Assembly (NCBI GenBank): GCA_937944405.1
Contig: CALDYR010000003.1
Span: forward strand, 26,633-90,632
Source: an uncultured Pirellulaceae bacterium
Lineage (GTDB): Bacteria; Planctomycetota; Planctomycetia; Pirellulales; Pirellulaceae
Length of the DNA: 64,000 bases
Direction: 5' to 3'
Part shown: piece after piece, positions 38,432-48,851 of the stretch
How the letters are laid out: every line of letters begins with the position of its first letter
Position numbering within the stretch: position 1 is the first letter of the stretch
Made by a program: the position numbers and the translations under genes
Notes under the pieces: model-generated
The model's database searches: none
The model's input: the letters and a program-made list of their open reading frames with translations, nothing else
Told to the model about the DNA's origin: nothing

Positions 38432-41400
38432 ATGAGAATCGACGAGAAGAGGTTGCGGTTATGCAAACACCGTTTGAACTTGTTGGAAAATGTAACCAAT
38501 GCCCGAACTGATCTTTGGGCGATGCTGCGTTCATCAACATTGATGGCTGCCGCGGTTGTTGCGGTTTCGGTGGGCACGCCGTTTGAACGTGCCGAATCGC
38601 AACTGGTGGTAACGAAGTCAATTCAGGATGGCGACTGGAATGATCCTGCCATCTGGAGCAGGGGTGTGCCCACCAACAGTTCACGAGCAATCGTCGGTGA
38701 GGACACGACCGTTAACTTGGGCGGTCGGGATCATGTTGCGGGCGAATTGATCATTCATGGGATATTAAATGTGCCCGAAGGGGTGGCCGAAACAGATCAG
38801 GTTCGGACCGATACGATCGAATTTAGCCGCGATGGAATTGCCGTCAGTGATTCGGCGACCGGGCAAGGCCACCTGATGTACTCGGTGGAAGATGTTCAGT
38901 CGCGTTTTGGCGTTGGGAATGACACAAACTCGAACGTAATTGCCGTTCGTTTTGCAAATGGCGGCTGGCAATTCAACAATGATATCCGCTGGCGTGACTT
39001 TCTACCCGAAAGTGGTGACCGCTTAATTGCTGAGGTCGATTTTGACTCAAACACAGTCACCGCGCTTCGAGGGGTGTCTGGCCGATTTCGCGGGATTGCT
39101 GCCGGTTATGTAATTGGGAATTTAACTTTTGAATCAAATCCGATTGGTCTGGCGGTCAATGCGTTAGATATTTTTGTTGGCGGCGATTGGTTTACGTCAG
39201 CCACAAGACGGGCGTTTCGTGGGCGGAGCATCGGTAGCCCGGGCCAAGGGGTTGCGGTGGCTATCGACGTAAGTGGCGAGGGCTATCTAATGCACAGCGT
39301 TAAAAGTACGCAATCTCGGTTCGGTATGAGTGCGGAGAGAAACGGTAATGTAATCGCGGTCCGCAATGTTGGCTTGGGATGGGAATACAATAACGGTCGC
39401 CGTTGGATCGGATTTGACAACAGGGCGTCTGATCGCATTTTGGCGGCCGTAGATTTTTCTGATGACCGGGTGACGTCGCTTCGTGGCAGCACGGGCGAAA
39501 TTGAAGGAATTCAGGCGGGTTTCTTGTCCGGTGATATTTCGTTTGAATCCAACGGTCGCGGTCGTGCGGCCACTGGACGCGGGTTCGTGGTTCACGGCAC
39601 TCAATTTGTCACCAATCGTTTTATCCGGCCCACCAGCAACGAATTGGACGTCGACAAAACGCTGACAACGCGGTTTGTTCACGTCAACAGCCGAGGGGTT
39701 TTTCGGATTGGTTCTGATCACAATCGATTCGACGATGGAACGTTCACGATGACATTGACCGGAATACAGCCTCTGTCGGACCACACCATTCCGATGGCCA
39801 ATGGAACATCATTTGTACGAGAAGATTACGATGGTTTTTTGATTGCAGAAAAAGGGGGACGCCTGCAGTTTTTCGGTGAAGATCGTTTAGGTCACACCCA
39901 ATTATCCGCAACGGCAAAAGCTGGTGATGCGTCGATCCGTGTCGTGAATGTAATTGAAAGAAATTTCGACGGAGTGACATCGGAAGATTCGGATGGGCGC
40001 GTCGATTTTAAAGTTGGTGATGAAATCGTTATCGCAAGCAGTAGCAATGATTACCGAGAAGAGGATGTGAGAACGGTCGTTTCGGTTGATCAAAACCGTT
40101 TTGAGTCCATATTAGGGTTGGACCGACCCTTGTCATATCGTCATTACGGTGAGATTGAAACGTACGGCCAATCTAGGGCGCGAGGTGCGAATCCCACAGC
40201 AGCGGCAACTTCCATAAATCTTCGGGCCGAAGTCGCTCTATTGAGCCGTAACGTTGTCATCACGGGACTGGAGTCGCAAGATACGGATGTCGAATTCGGT
40301 GACCGTATATTACTTCAGTCGTCTGGTCGCGGGCGTCGCACGACCGCCACCAACGGTATTGGGGGCCACATTATCATTTTTGGTGGTGCCGGGCAAACGG
40401 GAATTGATGGTGTGCAGTTAGACCTGATGGGGCAAGCTGGCCTTTCGGGGCGGTATCCTATTCACTGGTATCTTGGTGGTGATCGCGAAGGTGACTTTTT
40501 CCGCAACTCCAGCGTTACCAATTCGAATAATCGCGGGGTCGTGGTGCATGGCACGGATAATCTTACCGTTGAAGAAGTGGTAATTCATGACATTCACGGC
40601 CACGGTTTCTTCACACAAAGCGGTGTGGAGATGGGGAATCGATTTTATAACAATATCGCGTTTGGAATTCACCGTGTTGGTACGAGCGTTGACCTAGCAG
40701 ATCCGTTTATCGTCGATGTGCATGATTTGACCCGCAACCAACCACGACAGTTCGTTTCATCGTCCGCGTTCTGGATCACCAGTGCTGCGAACGCATACAT
40801 GGGGAATATCTCCGCTGGTGCGGAGGGATCGGGTTTTTGGTTTGCTCCGGTTGGTGAGGCGGAACGTCCTCCGACAGCGGCCGATTTCATAAAGGGACCG
40901 CCGGAACTGGTTGACATTTACAACCGAGATCCTCTGGCGTTGACGATTGGTCAATTTGAGCACAACACGTCTCACTCGGCCGCGACCGGTTTGGTGATCC
41001 GAGAAATCGTACAAACTGGTTTCCAGGGATCAGGTGACCTTGCTGACAAACTTTTCGGTGGTGACGAATCCGTTTTGGGCGATGTTGGGCTGATCAAAGA
41101 TTTCACAGTTTACAAAACGTTTACAGGGTTTTACTCCCGCACCGACGAGGCGTTCGTTCATTTTGAAAACTTCCGAGCGGCCGATAATCAGTTTTCCTAT
41201 TGGGACACGATGCCGGCGACTATCGATAAAGGTCTTTTTGTTGGGCATTCGCGTGGAAACAGTCAGTCCTACATTAACGCTAACCCGATCGCATTTTTTA
41301 GATACTTCGATCAGTTGAGGCTCTCTGATATTCACTTTGCAGGTTACGGTGTGAACCAGCACGGAGTAACGCCGACGCTGTTCCGCAACGGTGGCTTTCA

Positions 41401-42163
41401 AAACCAAGTTGGTAGCACCGCCACGGGGATTTCGTTCGAAGATACTGCCACGGCCGAAAGCGTAAGGCACATCGAGGGAGCCCTTGCGGTCGCTGGGCTA
41501 CGGCCGTTGCTGGATCTCGATGGCAGCCTGACCGGCCATGTCGGTGGAGGGGCTGGGTACAACCTACTTCGCGCCCATGACTATTGGTTTACCGGACAGG
41601 ACGACGACGAGGTAATTTCTTCGTCGGCCGTTCCAAACGAAGCCGCAATCACACGCAAGGAGTTTGCGAGTTTCCACCTAATAGAGCGTGGTGAAGGTGG
41701 GGCGGGACAGAACGTGCGTTTGCGGATCACACCACCTCATGGGGAATCGTTCGAATTCGGCGGAGTACCGAGTGACGAAGTCGCTAATTCGGTTGGTAGA
41801 CGCCCATTCGTTGACGACCCGCGTGCTCCAGTCGTAGTGGGGGAGGAATATACCATCGAACCAGTGCGTCCTTACAACTTGCCCATCAACGCGTTTAAGT
41901 TCGCTTATTTCGACTGGAAATCACCAGAGAACACGGTTTCTAACACGTTCCGTTTGGTTGGTGCAGCGGAAGTGATGACACCGACGTACAGTCAAACCGG
42001 TAAAACACTACGTCGTGTTGGCAGGCTTGCGCGGTTGCGAGCTGCTACTGAAAATACATTTTTCCGCGACAGCAACGGGGATCTGTACTTGAAGTTGTTC
42101 AATGCGACCGCTGACACTCCAGGTGCGATTGACCGTAACATCTTTACGATGGTGCCTTTTTAA
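38432..42163 (+). CDS. Secreted CEMIP/PKHD1-like protein with G8 domain and parallel beta-helix
   Basis: 'QDGDWNDPAIWSRGVPT' and 'VNSRGVFRIGSDHNRFDDGTFTMTLTG' (G8-like), 'INLRAEVALLSRNVVITG', and beta-helix sequence 'NSSVTNSNNRGVVVHGTDNLTVEEVVIHDIHGHGFFTQSGVEMGNRFYNNIAFG'. Confidence 0.82.
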   Translation: MRIDEKRLRLCKHRLNLLENVTNARTDLWAMLRSSTLMAAAVVAVSVGTPFERAESQLVVTKSIQDGDWNDPAIWSRGVPTNSSRAIVGEDTTVNLGGRDHVAGELIIHGILNVPEGVAETDQVRTDTIEFSRDGIAVSDSATGQGHLMYSVEDVQSRFGVGNDTNSNVIAVRFANGGWQFNNDIRWRDFLPESGDRLIAEVDFDSNTVTALRGVSGRFRGIAAGYVIGNLTFESNPIGLAVNALDIFVGGDWFTSATRRAFRGRSIGSPGQGVAVAIDVSGEGYLMHSVKSTQSRFGMSAERNGNVIAVRNVGLGWEYNNGRRWIGFDNRASDRILAAVDFSDDRVTSLRGSTGEIEGIQAGFLSGDISFESNGRGRAATGRGFVVHGTQFVTNRFIRPTSNELDVDKTLTTRFVHVNSRGVFRIGSDHNRFDDGTFTMTLTGIQPLSDHTIPMANGTSFVREDYDGFLIAEKGGRLQFFGEDRLGHTQLSATAKAGDASIRVVNVIERNFDGVTSEDSDGRVDFKVGDEIVIASSSNDYREEDVRTVVSVDQNRFESILGLDRPLSYRHYGEIETYGQSRARGANPTAAATSINLRAEVALLSRNVVITGLESQDTDVEFGDRILLQSSGRGRRTTATNGIGGHIIIFGGAGQTGIDGVQLDLMGQAGLSGRYPIHWYLGGDREGDFFRNSSVTNSNNRGVVVHGTDNLTVEEVVIHDIHGHGFFTQSGVEMGNRFYNNIAFGIHRVGTSVDLADPFIVDVHDLTRNQPRQFVSSSAFWITSAANAYMGNISAGAEGSGFWFAPVGEAERPPTAADFIKGPPELVDIYNRDPLALTIGQFEHNTSHSAATGLVIREIVQTGFQGSGDLADKLFGGDESVLGDVGLIKDFTVYKTFTGFYSRTDEAFVHFENFRAADNQFSYWDTMPATIDKGLFVGHSRGNSQSYINANPIAFFRYFDQLRLSDIHFAGYGVNQHGVTPTLFRNGGFQNQVGSTATGISFEDTATAESVRHIEGALAVAGLRPLLDLDGSLTGHVGGGAGYNLLRAHDYWFTGQDDDEVISSSAVPNEAAITRKEFASFHLIERGEGGAGQNVRLRITPPHGESFEFGGVPSDEVANSVGRRPFVDDPRAPVVVGEEYTIEPVRPYNLPINAFKFAYFDWKSPENTVSNTFRLVGAAEVMTPTYSQTGKTLRRVGRLARLRAATENTFFRDSNGDLYLKLFNATADTPGAIDRNIFTMVPF

Positions 42164-42338
42164 GGGGAAATAAACAGCAAGTTCAAGCTGCAATAGCTAC
42201 TTCGGACTTCGTAAATTCAATCGCCGAAACACACGTTTTTTCTTGGCGTTTTGAGAATTAAATTGCACCAGTTTTCGATCGCGCGAAGGGGGCCTGAAGG
42301 AGCCCCCGATCGTTTGATAAAACTGAAATCTAAGTTCG

Positions 42339-42375
42339 GGCGATGCCAGCGTGCATCGCCTGTTTTGTTTTTTAT
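42339..42375 (+). terminator. Rho-independent terminator downstream of the G8 gene
   Basis: ggcgatgc-type stem (gcgatgc-cagcgt-gcatcgc) followed by a T-rich run (tgttttgttttttat). Confidence 0.75.
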
Positions 42376-42539
42376 CAGTTGGCCTTTTATCAGTTGGTCA
42401 AGTGCCAAAATAATCAGCGTCTCTGTGTCCCAGCGATCCGAAACAAAGCTTAGAGCCTATCACAGAACTGAACCATTCGTTGTTTCGTTCGTATCACTTC
42501 TGCAGCAACGCATTTGATATACGGAGACACCACAATGGA

Positions 42540-42680
42540 AGAGCCAGAAACAGAGATAGGATCGTGGATTCTACCGCGTGGATTCTACCGGACAGGCTGT
42601 GGGGACGCATGGAAAAACTCTTGCTCCGTTATAAAGCGAACCGGCCTTGTCGAACAAAAGTGAAGCTCTTTGCGTATTAG
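42540..42680 (+). pseudogene. N-terminal fragment of an IS5/IS4-type transposase
   Basis: 'ILPDRLWGRMEKLLLRYKANRPCRTKVKLFAY' resembles the '(D)LWERIEPLLP...RP' N-terminus of such transposases; truncated. Confidence 0.4.
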
Positions 42681-42720
42681 CTGGGTCTGAAGGATTTGAC
42701 CCGCAAGAAGGAGCGTATCA

Positions 42721-43674
42721 TGGCGAAAAAGAGCCGTCAGAAAACCGGTTGCCAAGTCACCAACTGGTCAGATTACAACAAGGCGCTTGTTAATCGAGGC
42801 GCCATCACATTCTGGTTTTCAGAAGAAGTGCTTGCCAATTGGAAGCACGCGAACATGGGCTTCAAAGTCGGACGGTCCTTTGTTTATCGCGACGCAGCCA
42901 TTTAAGTGTTGCCGACTCTCGGGGAGCTCTTTCAGTTGCCGTATCGGCAAACCGAAGGCCTTGGTCGTGTTCGGGTGAAACTGATGGGTGCCGAAGTGGC
43001 GGTCCCCCAACTACACGTCTTTAGCGAACCGTGCGGTCAGGATGCAGGTCAGTATTGTGATTGAGAAAGTCACAGGTTCGATCGACATCGTCGTCGACAG
43101 CGCCGGACTCAAAGTGCAAGGTGAAGGTGAAGGTGAATGGAAAGTCCGTCAGCACGGTGTCGGTGGAAGTCGCGCGTGGAGAAAGGTTCACCGCGCTGTT
43201 GAATCTGACACCCATCAGATTGTTGCTCAAGTCCTCACCGGTAATGATGTTCATGACAGCGCGCCAGCCTTGGATCTGGTGAAGCAATCGGGCTGCGCGA
43301 TCGACACATTCTACGGCGATGGTGCTTACGACAGTTGGGACATTCACGACCGATTACAAAAGCAACAAATCGACGCGCTCATTCCACACCGCCGTGGCTC
43401 GGCGATCAAACAGCACGCCAATTGCAACGCAGATCCATTGCCGCGCGAACAAAGCGCTCGACACATTCGCCGCGACGGTCACAAAGCGTGGAAGGAGCAA
43501 GTTGGTTATCATCGCCGCTCCAACGCTGAAACCGCCATGTCGCGACTCAAAGGCGCCTTCGGTGATCGCTTGAAAAACAGGAAAATGGAAAATCAGAAAA
43601 CTGAAACTGATATCCGATGCAAAATCCTCAACACGTTTGTCATGCTCGGAATGCCTGTATCTTTGTGGAGTTAG
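42721..43674 (+). pseudogene. Degenerate IS5-family (IS903-like) transposase
   Basis: 'VTNWSDYNKALVNRGAITFWFSEEVLANW', in-frame TAA at 42903, 'LFQLPYRQTEGLGRVRVKLMG', frameshift near 43005, then 'IVVDSAGLKVQGEGEGEWKVRQHGVGGSRAWRKVHRAV...YGDGAYDS...VGYHRRSNAETAMSRLKGAFGDRLKNR'. Confidence 0.85.
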
Positions 43675-43875
43675 GAAACAAGGCCAGTCAGCAGACTTTT
43701 TTTCGTTGGTCCAGATCTTTTGCTGGAAAACTAACTCAACAAAACCATTTGCCCACAAACACGCTGATGAGAACGAGGCAACACCAGTCGCAAACCGATT
43801 CAGTACAACCAACTTACAACGACTGCGTAACCGCAACTTGCAAGCCCAGCGGATCGCCTATCAGGTTTGCCGATT

Positions 43876-43914
43876 GATAACATTTGGTGATAACATTTGG
43901 TGATAACGTTTGGT
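43876..43914. repeat. 13-bp tandem repeat, three copies
   Basis: gataacatttggt|gataacatttggt|gataacgtttggt. Confidence 0.9.
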
Positions 43915-43929
43915 GGTGACGGTAACCGC

Positions 43930-44547
43930 CTACCGGCAAAGAAACCTCTCAACGAATCCTATCGAATCTCGATGCCACGGCAACGGACCGTGATTTGCTT
44001 TTACCACAGCGTATTCGGATTGGCCGTCTAACGGGACGTTCTCCGGTGCGATGACTCGATCGTAAGCCGCTTCGACGACCGCGAAATTGACGTCATTGGT
44101 ATTACGAAAGTCTGGCAATTGGTTCACAAAACTATCAGGCGAATCGCATAACTGAGTCAGCGGCTTACAGAAACGTCCCAAGTAGGGCGACAGCAGTGTC
44201 GCCGCATGAGACCCACGATTGGGCGGAGCCAGCATCACCCAACGCCCAAGTTTCTCAAACCGTTTCTGAGCCAACAAGTGTCGCCCTATGATGCACCCCA
44301 TACTGTGCGTCACCAAATGAAAACGTTCAATCGACGGCGTGTCTTCAAATCGGTCCAACGCTTGACTTAGCCGATCGGCGTGAAGCGGGATCGTCTTTGA
44401 GATGCTTAAATAACCGTAATTCCTAACCTGAAAACCAAGCCCACGCAATCGTTTGGCCATGGGCCACATCACCAAACGAACCGCAGCCAATCCATGGACC
44501 AAAATCACCGCTTCTCGGTTTCTGGCTATTCTATCAACAGTGGTCAC
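43930..44547 (-). CDS. Alpha/beta hydrolase (lipase/acyltransferase-like)
   Basis: 'AVILVHGLAAVRLVMWPMAKRLRGLGFQVRNYGY' and nucleophile elbow 'FHLVTHSMGCIIGRHLL'. Confidence 0.85.
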   Translation of the reverse strand: MTTVDRIARNREAVILVHGLAAVRLVMWPMAKRLRGLGFQVRNYGYLSISKTIPLHADRLSQALDRFEDTPSIERFHLVTHSMGCIIGRHLLAQKRFEKLGRWVMLAPPNRGSHAATLLSPYLGRFCKPLTQLCDSPDSFVNQLPDFRNTNDVNFAVVEAAYDRVIAPENVPLDGQSEYAVVKANHGPLPWHRDSIGFVERFLCR

Positions 44548-44889
44548 GGGCTAATCCCAACACAGAGTTCGAAGAAATGAGTTGACTTATCTACCTGTCA
44601 GGCGGAACGACAGTGCGTGAGGACAACCGATCGGTTTCGCCAGAGGTAACACACACTACCTTTTCCCCAACAATAACGTCGATGGGTTGCCCCCGATCGA
44701 CGCTAAAATCTTAACGCAGAACATTCGGCGGTGGGCTGTTTTCAAAAAAGAACGATTCCTCACATTGGCAGATTCGTTAGAAACACTCAACCGGTTCTGC
44801 GACTTTGGGAACGCACTCCCTACCGTCTGGGCCGGCGCCGCATCACCCCGGTGATAGCATCGTGAAACAACGCCAAAAATCCTAACGCC

Positions 44890-45010
44890 GACTTTGTGGC
44901 AGCAAAGGCGGAAGTGCTTTCATTAATCTCGGCCTGATGGACGCTGGGGCGTTTCAGCTGGAGATAAACGGCCGGCGGTGGGCGATTGAACTGGGCAACC
45001 TGAAGCGGCA
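44890..45010 (+). pseudogene. Remnant of a heparinase II/III-family protein
   Basis: 'GSKGGSAFINLGLMDAGAFQLEINGRRWAIELGN' resembles the heparinase II/III signature '(F)KGG...HGHxDxGSFxLxxxGxRWAxDLG'. No surrounding full-length ORF. Confidence 0.45.
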
Positions 45011-45292
45011 GGGCAGGGGCTGTGCCTTGAAAATCGGTTCAGTCAAAAAAAACGAAGGTCAAAGTTATTTTTTTACCCCATCTCTACAAGCGCTGGACCT
45101 GAACATACCCCACCTGAAGCGACTGGAGATCACTGTACCGGGCTCCGCCCCCACGGCCACGTTACCCGAGTTCAAATCTGATTATCCAAAAGTTTCACAG
45201 CAACGGGCCTGCGCAAGAAGCAGATGCGGCCGCATAAAATTGAAACAGCGTTTTGAAGCCTGCCGCGCCGCCCCGATAGCGCACCGTCGTCA

Positions 45293-47185
45293 TCAATCCC
45301 CCAACCCGACCAATTCCAGCAATTTTAATGCGTTGGTCGTTTCAGCGATGCCCTGTTTCATCTGATAGTCAAAGGTCATTATTTTCGTGCCATCGACTTC
45401 TTTGAACTGTTCTGAAAAATACACCGGATCACACGCCGAAGCCAATTCGTCGGTTTTCGCTAAATCTAAATCGTGGGTCGAGATTGCACCAATCGCCTTG
45501 CGGTCAATCAACCGCCGCACCACGCGACTGACCGCAATCTGACGTTCGCGCGAGTTGGTACCTTGAAGAATTTCGTCCAGCAAAAACAGCATCCGCCGAC
45601 CACTTCCGCTGGCTTCTATCGTTTCTGCAGCATCAACGACCTGTTTGAGTCGTTTAAGTTCGGCCATAAAGAACGAAACACCATCGGCCAGTGAATCCGC
45701 GATTCGCATACTCGTTTCGATCTGCATGGTCGGCTGCCGAAAATCTTTGGCGCACACGACACTACCCATTTGGCCCAGCACAACGTTCGCCCCCACACTG
45801 CGCAGGAGTGTACTTTTGCCTGACATATTTGACCCTGTCACCAGCAACACGGTGCCCGGCGGACCGATCGTCACATCGTTACGTACCCGTTCGATCCCCA
45901 ACAACGGATGCCCTACGTCACTGCCGGCAATCACCGGATCGCTTGCCCCATCGCCGGAGCTAACGCGCGGAAAGACCCAGTCCGGTTGATCGTACGTCAG
46001 TTTCGCCAGCGCACACAGCGCCTCCCACTGCCCCAATCCGTCGAACCAGCGCCCAACGTTGTGCCCCTGTTTCGCCTTCCAACGTTCCAGCCAATGCAAC
46101 GCGTGGGCATCCCAAAAGAAAAGAAACTCCAACACAACGTACAACAAAAACAAAATTCCGTTGCGCCGAATGTTAGCCAACGACGCCAACGTGCTCAGCC
46201 GTCCGATCTCCACAGAACCCGCCGAATCGGTGGACTTAATTTGTGTCTGGAGTTGCCGCAGACGTTCAGAGCGCGCGTCGAAATTCGTGATGCGATCAAA
46301 CAAGCTCACATAGTGACTGGCTTCGTTAGATCGCGAGGACACAGAATTGAAAACATCGTGAATGCTACCGGCAAAAATAATGGCCAAACCGAAATTGATC
46401 AACATTGCCGTCGCCAGCACCACCAACCAAACCATCGGCGGCAGCACCGGCACCAGCACAATCCCCAAGACCGCGACCAAGGAAACGATCGACGTCAGCC
46501 TCGCCAACCAGAGAACCCATGAACGGTTTTTGAACCAACTGTCGCTACTGGCCCACTGCACGAACCGATTCGGCCCTGACTGCCCAACCGACAGTTGTTC
46601 GCACGTCAATTGAAAGGCCTCGCGCCAATCCACGCAGACGGCGAGTTCCTTCACTGCTTGTTGCCTCTGGTTCACTTCATCGGACAACGCACCTTCAAGA
46701 ATCCAAGACTTCAAGGTCGAAGTCCCCAGCGGGGTGCGTGTGATCCCCAGAAGTTTAAAAATAGAACTGCCGGTGAACAGATCCAAATCCGTTGAAAGCG
46801 CAACCTGTCCCGGTTCTAATTCGACTTCGGGCGTTTGGATTTCCTTCCAGTTCCGATGGCAGCGCGCTAATGATTCCCGATAAATTTTCACCAACAACGA
46901 AGCCCGGCGAAGCTCTGTCTGCATCCCTTCATGAAGATAAGCCACCGCTAAAAATCCGAAAAACAACAATCCTGAAAGATACAACCACGGCTGGCCTATC
47001 CCCCAAAACGTCGTCAAACAGAGAAATATCGGCACCAAAGACGCCAAAAACAGCCCCCCTCGTAAATACCCAACCGCGCTCCAGCGTTGATCGCAACGTT
47101 TCACCGTCGCGCGATGGACTTCCAATTTCGCCTCGTATCTGGCAAGGACTTCTTCGCGCGTTTGGGGCAGGGTACGGTCGGACAT
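45293..47185 (-). CDS. MutS-related ATPase with predicted TM helices
   Basis: 'GTVLLVTGSNMSGKSTLLRSVGANVVLGQMGSVVCAKDF', 'FLLDEILQGTNSRERQIAVSRVVRRL', 'AISTHDLDLA'; hydrophobic segments near the N-terminus and in the centre. Confidence 0.88.
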   Translation of the reverse strand: MSDRTLPQTREEVLARYEAKLEVHRATVKRCDQRWSAVGYLRGGLFLASLVPIFLCLTTFWGIGQPWLYLSGLLFFGFLAVAYLHEGMQTELRRASLLVKIYRESLARCHRNWKEIQTPEVELEPGQVALSTDLDLFTGSSIFKLLGITRTPLGTSTLKSWILEGALSDEVNQRQQAVKELAVCVDWREAFQLTCEQLSVGQSGPNRFVQWASSDSWFKNRSWVLWLARLTSIVSLVAVLGIVLVPVLPPMVWLVVLATAMLINFGLAIIFAGSIHDVFNSVSSRSNEASHYVSLFDRITNFDARSERLRQLQTQIKSTDSAGSVEIGRLSTLASLANIRRNGILFLLYVVLEFLFFWDAHALHWLERWKAKQGHNVGRWFDGLGQWEALCALAKLTYDQPDWVFPRVSSGDGASDPVIAGSDVGHPLLGIERVRNDVTIGPPGTVLLVTGSNMSGKSTLLRSVGANVVLGQMGSVVCAKDFRQPTMQIETSMRIADSLADGVSFFMAELKRLKQVVDAAETIEASGSGRRMLFLLDEILQGTNSRERQIAVSRVVRRLIDRKAIGAISTHDLDLAKTDELASACDPVYFSEQFKEVDGTKIMTFDYQMKQGIAETTNALKLLELVGLGD

Positions 47186-47600
47186 AAAGAATTCAAAATA
47201 CGTGGGTTCAAATGGAGTCAATTTTTTACGGAAGCGATTTTTTTTGAAATCAAGTTAGCTCCACTGACGTGAATGCCTTCCGCGTCAGTGACACCGCGCG
47301 ATCGAATGCAGCGGAGTTTTCTGGGTAGTGACGGGGTCGACTATTTTCAATCGTTTCGACAATAACTCAATGGCACTTACTTTAAGGTTCTTCGGAGAAT
47401 TTAGTAGCTCCACTGGATTTTGGTTCGCCAGTTTTATCAAGAGAGTGAGATTCACCGATCTCCCCTTTAGTGAACCGATTTGGAACTCTGGCCTATTCCG
47501 ATTCGTTATTCAGTCCCATTAAACAACCGGCACAACCCACTATTAGCAGATTTCCCTGCATTGCATGGGTTCGAAACCCCACTTCGAAAAACACAGATCT

Positions 47601-48851
47601 TTAAATCCCCGCCAACTTTGCCGAATCCCACACACGTTGAATTGCCAACATAAATGCTGCTGTCCGGAGGCTGACACGATGCGTCTGCGACGTTTGCCAC
47701 ACCTCTTCAAAGGCTTTGGAAAGGACCGCGTTCAATTCTTGACGCACGCGATTTAAATCCCAGCTGTAATACTGCCGGTTCTGCACCCACTCAAAATAGC
47801 TCACCGTTACGCCGCCAGCGTTGGCTAAAATATCGGGCAGCACGATCGCGCCGGCGGCCTCCAGATGCTGATCGGCATCAGCGTCGATCGGGCCGTTGGC
47901 CCCTTCGATAATGTACCTGGCTTTGATGTCAGCAACGTTATCCATCGTGATCACGCCGCCAAGGGCCGCCGGGATTAAAAGTTGACAGTCTAATTCCAGC
48001 AACTGCTCGTTGGTGATCTTATGAACATTATTCAAACCTTCGAGGGTCTTGTGGGTCAGCGTGTGCTGTAGTGCTTCGGGAATGTTGATTCCTTCGGGGT
48101 TAACATACCCACCGCTGACGTCACTGATAGCGATGATTTTGAAATCCGATTCATACATGAATTTCGCCGCATGCGAACCGACGTTGCCGAACCCTTGAAT
48201 CACAACGTCGGTGTCCTTGGGAAGCTGCCCCAAACGATTGAGCATTTTGAATGCCAAAATCCCAACACCGCGCCCGGTAGCCTCCTCTCGTCCTTTGGCC
48301 CCGTAATTCTCGACCGGTTTTCCCGTGATACACGCGGGACTGAAACCGTGGTACTTTTCCCACTGATTGCGAATCCAAGCCATCGTTTCACTATTGGTGC
48401 CCATGTCGGGCGCAGGGATGTCGATATCAGGGCCGATCACATCATGGATTTGATCGACGAACTTGCGAGTCAATCGCTGCTTCTCTTTGGCGGACAAATC
48501 ACGTGACTTCACACAGATGCCGCCTTTGGCGCCTCCGTAGGGAATATCAACCACCGCCGTCTTCCAAGTCATCAACGACGCAAGCGCGCGGACTTCATCA
48601 AGATTAACTTCATGGTGGTACCGCAAACCACCCTTCATCGGTCCGCGTGCGTTGTTGTGTTGCACGCGAAACCCTGTAAAAACCTCTAATTGACCGTTGT
48701 CCATTTCAATCGGCACTTCCACGGTGATTTCACGTTTGGGCTTTAAAAGCAAACGTCGCACATTTCCATCAAGGTCCAACAAATCGGCGGCGCGGTCGAA
48801 ATAGTGCTGAACCGTTGCGGAAGCACCTTGATGATTTAATGGACGATTCAT
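47601..48851 (-). CDS. Glu/Leu/Phe/Val dehydrogenase (glutamate dehydrogenase)
   Basis: 'GFRVQHNNARGPMKGGLRYHHEVNLDEVRALASLMTWKTAVVDIPYGGAKGGI', 'VVIQGFGNVGSHAAKFM'. Confidence 0.95.
   Translation of the reverse strand: MNRPLNHQGASATVQHYFDRAADLLDLDGNVRRLLLKPKREITVEVPIEMDNGQLEVFTGFRVQHNNARGPMKGGLRYHHEVNLDEVRALASLMTWKTAVVDIPYGGAKGGICVKSRDLSAKEKQRLTRKFVDQIHDVIGPDIDIPAPDMGTNSETMAWIRNQWEKYHGFSPACITGKPVENYGAKGREEATGRGVGILAFKMLNRLGQLPKDTDVVIQGFGNVGSHAAKFMYESDFKIIAISDVSGGYVNPEGINIPEALQHTLTHKTLEGLNNVHKITNEQLLELDCQLLIPAALGGVITMDNVADIKARYIIEGANGPIDADADQHLEAAGAIVLPDILANAGGVTVSYFEWVQNRQYYSWDLNRVRQELNAVLSKAFEEVWQTSQTHRVSLRTAAFMLAIQRVWDSAKLAGI

Noticed and set aside
43876-43914. CRISPR-like array
   Set aside because: 13-bp units with no spacers and no cas genes; a simple tandem repeat.
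45908-46522. 204-aa plus-strand ORF opposite the MutS-like gene
   Set aside because: Arg/Gln-rich low-complexity translation typical of the antisense of a real gene.
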